Below the pieces are notes generated by a model that searched no databases, was not told the origin of the DNA, and saw nothing but the letters and a program-made list of their open reading frames with translations. Below are positions 53,501 to 60,726 of a stretch of 64,000 bases of DNA, one piece after another (positions within the stretch are counted from its first letter, which is position 1; the number at the start of each line of letters is the position of its first letter). Location of the stretch: positions 62,001-126,000 of the forward strand of contig JAJXUO010000001.1 of the NCBI GenBank assembly GCA_021782815.1, in the 5' to 3' direction. The stretch is from Pseudomonadota bacterium. Lineage in GTDB: Bacteria; Pseudomonadota; Alphaproteobacteria; Rhodospirillales; Magnetospirillaceae. A program made the position numbers and the translations under genes.

Positions 53501-55306
53501 CGACGCGGACGCCGTCAGGGCGTGCGGCACTTCCGAAATGGCCTTGAAGCTTAAATGTTCGAAAATCGGCAGGACGTCGGACAGCGGCACCGGCTCATCC
53601 CGGCGATAGATCTTGAGGCGCACTTCCGACTCCGCCGCCTCCAGCGGCCGGTAGAGATGCAGGCCGATGCTGGACCCGGCCGAGGCTTCGATGCGGTCGA
53701 TGTCCACCAGCGCGGTGCGCGGGGTGTAGGTTTCTCGATAGGCGGCGGGAAAGGCGCGGCCCCAGCGGCGATAAAGGGCCAGACCGCGGTCCTCGCCATG
53801 TTCGTCCACCAGGGCTTCCCGAAGGCGGTCGGTCCAGGAACGGATGAGATCGGCCAGCCGGCTTTCCAGGGCCAGGGGATCCACCTCGCGCGGGGCGCCG
53901 GCGGTGGTTTTCACGATGAAATGCAGCCGGGCCAGCGGGCTGTCGGCCACCTGGGTGTGCCAGGTGTCCACCTTGCCGTTCAAGGCCTCCTCCAGCATCT
54001 CGACGATCTGCAGGCGCAGACGGGTGTCGTAGCGATCGCGCGGCACGAACACCAGGGCGGAAACGAAGCGTTCGAACTCGTCGCGGCGCAGGAAAACGGC
54101 GGCGCGCTGACGTTCCTGCAGGCGCAGGATGGCCAGTGCGGTGTCGAACAGCACCTCCTCGCCGGCCTGCATCAGTTCGTCGCGCGGATAGTTCTCCAAG
54201 ATCACCTGCAGGGCGCGGCCGTCATGGCTGTCGGCGCGGAATCCGGCCTGTTCCACCACTTTCTGCACCTTGCGGCGCAGCAGCGGGATCAGGGCGGGCG
54301 GGCGGGTATAGGCGGCGGCGGCATAAAGGCCGGCCAGCAGATGCAGGCCCACAACCCGGCCCTCGGAATCGAGCCGCTTGATGCCGATCAGGTCCATGGG
54401 CACCGGGCGATGCACGGTGGACATGCGTTCGGCCTTGGTCAGCAGCAGCAGCGAGGGGCGGCGCAGAAAGGCCTGCACGTCGGGCGGCATGGACGCCAGA
54501 TCGCGCTCTTGATGGAAAATGCGCTGGTCGGCATCACGCAGCAGGCCGAGGCCGCTGTTTTCCTCCACCAGGATGGTCTCGTCGGCGAAACGATAGCTGC
54601 GGCAGCCAAGGAAAGTGAAATGATCGTCGTGGACCCATTCCAGAAAATCACGGGCCTCGGTCAGTTCGTCCAACGGGGTTTGCGGCAGATCCTCCGAGAG
54701 TTCCGCCAGCACGGTTTCCGCCCAGCCGCGCATGGCCGCCCAATCATCCACGGCGGCGCGCACATCGGCCAGGGTGGCGGTCAGCGCCTGCTCGATCTGG
54801 GGGAAATGCGCGGGAGTCTGGCGGTCGATTTCCAGATGAATGAAGCTTTCCAGGCGGCTGTCGGGGCCGGCCTCGGCGTTGATGGCGGTCAATTGACCCT
54901 TGGCGTCGCGGCTCACCGGCAGGATGGGATGCACCACCAGATGCACGGCGATATCCAGCCGTTGCAAGGCGCCGGTAACGGAATCCACCAGAAACGGCAT
55001 GTCGTCGTTGATGATTTCCACCACGGTGTGTTCGCAGTCCCAGCCGCCTTCGTCCGGGCGGGGCTGGGTGATGCGGATTTTCGGCTGGCCGGACGGGCGC
55101 TGGCGGGAAAAGCCGTAAAGCGCCATGGCGGCGCCGTAAAGCGCCTCGGGATCACGCCGTAAAATATCCTCGGGCGCCACATTGGCGTAAAAGGCCCGCA
55201 GCAATCTTTCCACCGGTCCCAGCGCGTCGGGGGGCAGGCGTTCGGCGGCCAGGCCGGCCACCTTATCGATAAGCGTACGTTTTAAATGATCAATGCGCTG
55301 AACCAT
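50507..55306 (-). CDS. NAD-specific glutamate dehydrogenase (large, GDH-180 type)
   Basis: A 1599-residue enzyme of the large GDH family (about 180 kDa), converting glutamate to 2-oxoglutarate and ammonium. The N-terminal ACT-like regulatory region includes [25 protein letters not shown]. The catalytic core holds [46 protein letters not shown] and [18 protein letters not shown]. The C-terminus is a long helical segment. ATG 55306 with GGGAGA upstream is preferred. The gene has an unusual AT-rich leader with overlapping inverted repeats at its ribosome site. With glnK-amtB, it connects the window to nitrogen metabolism. Confidence 0.95.
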   Translation of the reverse strand: [1599 protein letters not shown]

Positions 55307-55716
55307 TATCGTCTCCCAAATAGGCATATAGCCTATTTTTTAGGCTAGGCCATCCGAGAGAAAATGCAAGGGCCGCGAAAGGACTTTAATCCACTTTTTT
55401 ACGCTGCATTGCATTAAAAAATCCTAGGAAAACCGGGGTTTCGTGGGCCACGCAAACAAAGTTCGCATTTTACCCGTCAAACGAAACGATCAACCTTTCA
55501 GCCGGATCTATTTGCAAAATGCAAAGATTTTAGGAATTCCAGGACAAAAATTAGGCCATTAGATATAGAAAAAGACCAATCGAAATATTAAACAGTACGT
55601 TTAAAAATTAAACATTTTCCGGGTGGCATCGCCTGTTTGCGATGTGATTTCGTTGCCTTTCGCCGCCGCATCGGGCATCACCGCCCCTCATCATCAGGAC
55701 CGTAAGGCAGATCCCC
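55307..55716. other. AT-rich divergent intergenic region before gdh and hsp70-like gene
   Basis: A 410-bp gap, strikingly AT-rich (especially 55380-55640) compared with the GC-rich genes on either side. Inverted repeats include AAATAGGC/GCCTATTT at 55318-55338, TAGCCTA/TAGGCTA at 55329-55347, TTTGCA/TGCAAA at 55511-55525 and TTAAAC/GTTTAA at 55588-55604. Both flanking genes should start transcription here. I see no gene and no single convincing -35/-10 pair. Confidence 0.65.
55318..55347 (-). promoter_or_regulatory. Overlapping mutually exclusive inverted repeats in the gdh leader
   Basis: Two stems share bases 55329-55338. Stem 1 is TAGCCTA/TAGGCTA around TTTTT (55329-55347). Stem 2 is AAATAGGC/GCCTATTT around ATATA (55318-55338), directly upstream of the gdh ribosome site (55312-55317). 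In RNA only one can form at a time, an arrangement typical of leader switches; it could equally be tandem binding sites for a DNA-binding regulator. Confidence 0.5.
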
Positions 55717-57003
55717 ATGTTCGCAGGCATCGATTTCGGCACCACCAATAGCGCCGCTGCCCTGGCCGGGCGCGATGGCGCGGCGCGGGTGGTGGGGATT
55801 CCCGCCGCCGCCGCCCCGGCCGAGACCATGCGCTCGTTGCTGGCCTTCGATCCCGACCACCGCGACCATCACCGCCGGCTGATTCCGCTGGTGGGACACG
55901 AGGCGGTGGAGGCCTATCTCGACGGCGGCGGCGCCGTGCGTCTGCTGCAAAGCTTCAAAAGCTATCTGACCAGCCGCATCTTCAACAGCGCCTCGCTGTT
56001 CGGCGCCACCTACAGCCTGGAGGAGATGATCGCCCTGGTGGTGGGGCGTCTGCGCGTCCTGGCCGAAGCCGAGGGCGGGGAACCGCTGCGCCGGGTGGTG
56101 GCGGGACGTCCGGTGCGGTTCGTGGCCGAGGACGGCCGGGCCGAGGATGATTTCGCCCTGGACCGTCTGCGCCGGGCCTTCGCCGCCGCCGGTCTGGACG
56201 ACGTGGTGTTCGAATACGAGCCCATCGCCGCCGCCTGTTATTACGAACAGGGTCTGACGCGGGACGAAACGGTGCTGGTGGCCGATTTCGGCGGCGGCAC
56301 CAGCGATTTCTGTCTGGTGCGGCTGGGGCCGGGCCGACGCGGCCGGGCCGATCCGGCCGAGGCCATCCTCGGCACCGATGGGGTGGGGCTGGCGGGCGAC
56401 GCCTTCGACCGCCGCATCGTCGAACAGGGGCTGGGCGATCTCTTTGGCCGCGACGCCACGTTTCAAAGCGGCGGCAAGGATCTGCCGGTGCCCGCCTGGC
56501 TTTACGGCAAACTGGCCCGCTGGCACCATATTTCCTTTCTCAATACCGGCGCCACCTTGCGCATGCTGCGCGATATTCAGCGTCATTGCGATCGCCCCGA
56601 GGCCATCGCCCGGCTGTTGACCCTGATCGAGGCCGACCTCGGCTATCCCCTTTATCGCGCCGTGCAGGGCGTCAAGCAGGCGTTGTCGGGGCAGGAGGAG
56701 GTGGTGCTGGACTTCCGCCAGCAGGGCCTGGACCTGCACCGCCGCATCACCCGGACCGAGTTCGAAGCCTGGATCGCTCCCGATCTGGCCGAGATGGATG
56801 CCGCCCTCGATCGGTTGCTGACGGCGTCCGGGGTAAAAGCCGATCAGGTGGGTCGGGTGTTCATGACCGGCGGCACCTCGTTGGTGCCGGCGGTGCGGGA
56901 TTTGTTCGCCCGGCGATTCGGCGCCGGGCGGCTGGAAGGCGGGGGTGAATTCGTTTCGGTTGCAAGTGGCCTGGCCTATCGTGCCAGAGAGCTGTTTTCC
57001 TGA
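55717..57003 (+). CDS. Hsp70 family protein (YegD-like)
   Basis: A 428-residue Hsp70-like ATPase domain without the usual substrate-binding C-terminal domain. Phosphate 1 is AGIDFGTTNSAAAL, connect 1 VVAGRPVRF..., phosphate 2 LVADFGGGTSDFCL, and the adenosine motif FMTGGTSLVPAVRDLF. It resembles the YegD subgroup, whose substrates are unknown. Length is in the normal range for that type. It starts in the AT-rich gap and is divergent from gdh. Confidence 0.88.
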   Translation: MFAGIDFGTTNSAAALAGRDGAARVVGIPAAAAPAETMRSLLAFDPDHRDHHRRLIPLVGHEAVEAYLDGGGAVRLLQSFKSYLTSRIFNSASLFGATYSLEEMIALVVGRLRVLAEAEGGEPLRRVVAGRPVRFVAEDGRAEDDFALDRLRRAFAAAGLDDVVFEYEPIAAACYYEQGLTRDETVLVADFGGGTSDFCLVRLGPGRRGRADPAEAILGTDGVGLAGDAFDRRIVEQGLGDLFGRDATFQSGGKDLPVPAWLYGKLARWHHISFLNTGATLRMLRDIQRHCDRPEAIARLLTLIEADLGYPLYRAVQGVKQALSGQEEVVLDFRQQGLDLHRRITRTEFEAWIAPDLAEMDAALDRLLTASGVKADQVGRVFMTGGTSLVPAVRDLFARRFGAGRLEGGGEFVSVASGLAYRARELFS

Positions 57004-57163
57004 GTCTTTTGCTGTAGGGGCGTTGGGCAAAGCCGGGCTTTGATCAAACGAAAGAGCAGGGAATTTCCCCCATATGGTACGGGGTTACCGTTTCCCCCGC
57101 TTCCCGGCTTGCGCTATTCTGTGCGGCGATTGAGGTGACCCATCCGGATTGAATGCTGACGTC

Positions 57164-59698
57164 ATGGTTTTGTCTGATCGCGCCCTGCAGACGGAAGACA
57201 ACCCGGCCACGGGTGGGGACAAGGTGACGCAGCACAGCGTGGCGTTTTGGCAGACCATCAGCCGCAATCTGCCCGGTGTGGTCTTTCAACGGACCCTGGC
57301 TGCCGATGGTACCCTGCGCTATCCCTTCTTTTCCGAAGGGGTGCGCGCCATTCTGGGCTATGAGCCCGAGGAGATGCGGGTCACCGGACAGGGCTATCTC
57401 GACGTTACCCATTGGGCCGACCGCGCCGAGCACATGCAGTCGGTTCTGCAGTCGGCCCGCACCTTGCAGCCCTGCCTGGAGGAATTTCGCGCCATTACCC
57501 GCGACGGCGAGGTGCGCTGGCTGCGCGGCACCTCCCAGCCCCGTCCCGAGGGCGAGGGCGGCGTGCGCTGGGACGGCGTGCTCATCGACGTTACCGAAAG
57601 CCGCCGCGCCGAGCAGACCCTGCAAATGATCATGGATCATGCGGCCGACAGCATCATCACCCTGGATGACGACGGCAGGATCGTTTCGGTCAATGCGGCG
57701 GTGGAACGTCTGTTCGGCTATCAAAGCGCCGATCTGCTCGGCCAGTCCGTCTCGCTGCTGATGCCCGAACCGTTCCGCGGCGGCCACGACGACTATATCG
57801 CCCGCTATCAACAAACCGGCGAAGGACGGATTTTGGGGCAGGGTCCGCGCGAACTGGTGGGGCGCCGCAAGGACGGCACCGCCTTCCCGTTCGAGATTTC
57901 CACCAGCGAGGTGCGGCTGGAGGGACAGCGCCTGTTCATCGGCATCGGCCGCGACATCACCAAGCGCAAGGAAACCGAGGCCGCCCTGTTCGAAACCGAG
58001 CAGCGGCTTCTGGATATTTCCGTCAATATGCCGGGTATCGTCTTCCAGCGCAGCCTCTCACCCGACGGGCGGATCGGCTATCCTTATGTCAGCCGCGCCA
58101 TCCGGGATATTCTCGGTCTGGATCCGGCCCAGGCTCCCTTCGATCCCGAGCCGTTCCTGCACGCCATTTCCGCCGACATGCGCGAGGCCTTCATCGCCAA
58201 GGTGCATCGTTCGGCCCGCACCCTGGAGCCGCTGGAAGACGATCTTTTGCTGACTGACATCAACGGCGGCAAACGCTGGATGCGCTCCTGGTCGCGGCCG
58301 CGCCGCCTGACCGACGGCACGGTGATGTGGGATGGGGTCATGCTGGACGTGACCGATCGCAAGCGGGCCGAGGATCAGCTGAGCTTCCTGGCCTATCACG
58401 ATCCGCTGACCAAGGCCTCCACCCGGACGCATCTGCTGGGATGCTTCGATAAGCTGGCCGGCAAGATGCTGAAGGACGGCCAGCTTCTGGCCCTGGTGTC
58501 GCTGGGCATCGATCGTTTCAGCTCCATCAACACCACCCTGGGCCACGACGTGGGCGATCAGTTGCTGATCCGGCTGGCGGAACGATTGTTCGGCTGCCTG
58601 AACGACGGCGATGTGCTGGCCCGTGTCGGCGGCGACCGCTTCCTGCTGCTGCTCACCGGCATGCCCGATGCGGCGGAAATCACCATCACCGTCGAGCAGT
58701 TCATGACCCGGCTGCGTGATCCCTTCGCCCTGGAGGATGAGGAGATCGAAATTTCCGCCTGCGCCGGCATCAGCATTTTTCCGCACGACGGCATCAACGG
58801 CGAAACCCTGGCCCGCGACGCCGATGTGGCCCTGGCCCGCGCCAAAGCCCTGGGGCCGGGGACCATCTTAAGCTTCATGCCCGAGATGAATGCGCAGACC
58901 TCGCGGACCCTTACTTTACAGAACCGGCTGCGCCGCGCCCTGGAGCGCGAGGAATTCGTGCCGTTCTATCAGCCGCAGGTGGATCTCATCAGCGGCGAAA
59001 TCATCGGGTTGGAGGCGTTGGTACGCTGGATGACCCCCGACGACGGTATGATTCCGCCCGGCGATTTCATTCCGGTGGCCGAGGAGTTCGGGCTCATCGA
59101 CGGTATTTGCGAACAGATGCTGCGGGCCTGCAGCCGCCAGCTGTTGCAGTGGCGGCAGGACGGGGTGCCGGTGGTGCCGGTGGCCGTCAATATTTCCGGA
59201 CGGCAATTCCATCAGCCCAAGCGGCTGGTGCAGTCGCTGGAGGCGATTTTGGCCGAAACCGGCCTGCCGCCGGCGCTGCTGGAGCTGGAATTGACCGAAA
59301 GTTCGGCCATGAGCGATCCGGAACAGGCGGTTTCGGTGATTTCCACCCTGCGCGAACGCGGCCTGGTCTGTTCCATCGACGATTTCGGCACCGGCTATTC
59401 CTCGCTGTCGGTGCTGAAAAGCTTTCCCATCGGCAAGCTGAAGATCGACCGCAGCTTCGTGCTCGATATCGCCAACGACCCCAACGACGCCGCCATCGTC
59501 GCCGCCATCGTCGCCATGGCGCACGCCTTGAAGCTGAAGGTGGTGGCGGAAGGGGTGGAGACTCAGGAACACCTTGAATTTCTTAGAAATCTTGGCTGCG
59601 ATCAGATCCAGGGCTATCTTTTCAGCCGGCCGCTTCCCGCCGCCGAGATGGGGCGCATGCTGGCCGAAGGCCGCCGCCTGACCCTGCCGGGGGTCTGA
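57164..59698 (+). CDS. PAS-PAS-PAS-GGDEF-EAL cyclic-di-GMP protein
   Basis: An 844-residue cytoplasmic signalling protein. Three PAS domains with PAC tails occupy about 30-150, 155-275 and 280-400. The GGDEF domain (about 405-570) has the degenerate active site VGGDRF at about 488-493 (Glu replaced by Arg), so it is probably not a cyclase. The EAL domain (about 585-835) keeps EALVRW, ELTESS, SIDDFGTGYSS, KIDRSFV, VVAEGVET and QGYLFSRPLP, so c-di-GMP hydrolysis is expected. No membrane segment is seen. ATG 57164 is chosen; TTG 57149 would add five residues. Confidence 0.93.
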   Translation: MVLSDRALQTEDNPATGGDKVTQHSVAFWQTISRNLPGVVFQRTLAADGTLRYPFFSEGVRAILGYEPEEMRVTGQGYLDVTHWADRAEHMQSVLQSARTLQPCLEEFRAITRDGEVRWLRGTSQPRPEGEGGVRWDGVLIDVTESRRAEQTLQMIMDHAADSIITLDDDGRIVSVNAAVERLFGYQSADLLGQSVSLLMPEPFRGGHDDYIARYQQTGEGRILGQGPRELVGRRKDGTAFPFEISTSEVRLEGQRLFIGIGRDITKRKETEAALFETEQRLLDISVNMPGIVFQRSLSPDGRIGYPYVSRAIRDILGLDPAQAPFDPEPFLHAISADMREAFIAKVHRSARTLEPLEDDLLLTDINGGKRWMRSWSRPRRLTDGTVMWDGVMLDVTDRKRAEDQLSFLAYHDPLTKASTRTHLLGCFDKLAGKMLKDGQLLALVSLGIDRFSSINTTLGHDVGDQLLIRLAERLFGCLNDGDVLARVGGDRFLLLLTGMPDAAEITITVEQFMTRLRDPFALEDEEIEISACAGISIFPHDGINGETLARDADVALARAKALGPGTILSFMPEMNAQTSRTLTLQNRLRRALEREEFVPFYQPQVDLISGEIIGLEALVRWMTPDDGMIPPGDFIPVAEEFGLIDGICEQMLRACSRQLLQWRQDGVPVVPVAVNISGRQFHQPKRLVQSLEAILAETGLPPALLELELTESSAMSDPEQAVSVISTLRERGLVCSIDDFGTGYSSLSVLKSFPIGKLKIDRSFVLDIANDPNDAAIVAAIVAMAHALKLKVVAEGVETQEHLEFLRNLGCDQIQGYLFSRPLPAAEMGRMLAEGRRLTLPGV

Positions 59699-60047
59699 TC
59701 CGCCCCGTCGTCTCCCATGGTCCATATGTAGTTGGAAAGTCGGGTATTAACACCGATTGATGGGGGCTTATGCCAAAGAGATACAACTTCATTTGAAGTT
59801 TCTGCGTTTTGGCGGCATCATCCCGTTTGCGCGGCGGACCACCGCGGCGAGAGGGGTTTGCCAAGGCCTTTTTAAACCTTCATTAACTCAAGTGGTTGCA
59901 GGATTAAGTTCAGATGATGGACGATCATCGACTTTTGTAGTTGAAGCCCCTGCGCAACGGCCTTATTCGTTACGCAGCAGACACGCATCGCCCCGGTCCG
60001 GGGCGGTTCACACTTTCGGTTGAGGGACGTCGAGCGCGGTTCCGATC
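59699..60047. other. Intergenic region before J-domain-like gene
   Basis: A 349-bp gap with no credible gene. It contains a CtrA-type box (59872-59887) about 160 bp before the next start. The remainder shows no other motif I can support. Confidence 0.6.
59872..59887 (+). promoter_or_regulatory. Candidate CtrA binding site
   Basis: TTAA-ACCTTCA-TTAAC at 59872-59887 matches the CtrA consensus TTAA-N7-TTAAC. It is the only such match I noticed in an intergenic region here. CtrA is the cell-cycle or motility response regulator of alphaproteobacteria. The downstream gene is the J-domain-like one. Confidence 0.45.
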
Positions 60048-60725
60048 ATGGCAAGCAGCGTACTGAAACATTCCTATACCATTCCCTGCGCGTCCGATTT
60101 CCGCGATGCGGTCGAGGCCCTGGCGGCCCGGCGCAAGGTCAATGTGGGCGATCTGGCCCGTTCGATCCTGCTGGTGGTGCCGGCCGAGACGGTGGAGATG
60201 TTTTCCGACCCCGGCGAGCCGTTGCCGGAAGACCGTGAAACCGTGGTTCTGAAGTCGGGTCCGGCCGAGGGGCGGCCGTGGCGGCGTAAGCCGCGCCTGC
60301 AGGTGCGGATGCCGCCGGGCCACGAAATTCCGTTTATTCGCAAGGCGTTGGGTTTGGCCCTGTCCATGGATAGCGGCGTTTTGAAGATCAAGTTGTGGGA
60401 TGGCGAGGAAAAAAAGGCCGAGGTGCGCCCCAAGGCCGATCCCGAGATGAGCACCAAGCTGGTGGAGATCAACGAGGAACTGGAACGGATGAAGGTGATC
60501 ATCAACGTTCTGGCCTTCGAGCCCTTGCCCGACGGTATCCGCAGCCGTGAAGACGCCCTGCACGTGCTGGGTTTCCCTCCCAGTTCCGATCCCGACAGCC
60601 GGACCTTGCGGGCCAAATTCCGCATGCTGGCCACCATCCATCATCCCGACAGCCACTATGGCAGCCACCAGCGCATGAGCCAGCTCAATCAGGCCATGGA
60701 ATTCCTGCGCCGCTACGCCGCCTGA
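60048..60725 (+). CDS. Protein with C-terminal J domain
   Basis: A 225-residue protein. The C-terminal part (about 165-225) is J-domain-like: ALHVLGFPPSSDPDSRTLRAKFRMLATIHHPDSHYGSHQRMSQLNQAMEFLRRY, with the HPD motif at 199-201. The N-terminal part (residues 9-60, YTIPCASDFRDAVEALAARRKVNVGDLARSILLVVP) looks like a helical ribbon-helix-type region, of unknown function. The J domain should stimulate a DnaK, perhaps at a specific client. A CtrA-type box lies upstream. The end is convergent with hemY. Confidence 0.82.
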   Translation: MASSVLKHSYTIPCASDFRDAVEALAARRKVNVGDLARSILLVVPAETVEMFSDPGEPLPEDRETVVLKSGPAEGRPWRRKPRLQVRMPPGHEIPFIRKALGLALSMDSGVLKIKLWDGEEKKAEVRPKADPEMSTKLVEINEELERMKVIINVLAFEPLPDGIRSREDALHVLGFPPSSDPDSRTLRAKFRMLATIHHPDSHYGSHQRMSQLNQAMEFLRRYAA

Positions 60726-60726
60726 C

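Noticed and set aside
57028-57042. Hairpin CAAAGCC/GGCTTTG after the hsp70-like gene as a terminator
   Set aside because: A 7-bp stem with a one-base loop and no T run is too weak to call.
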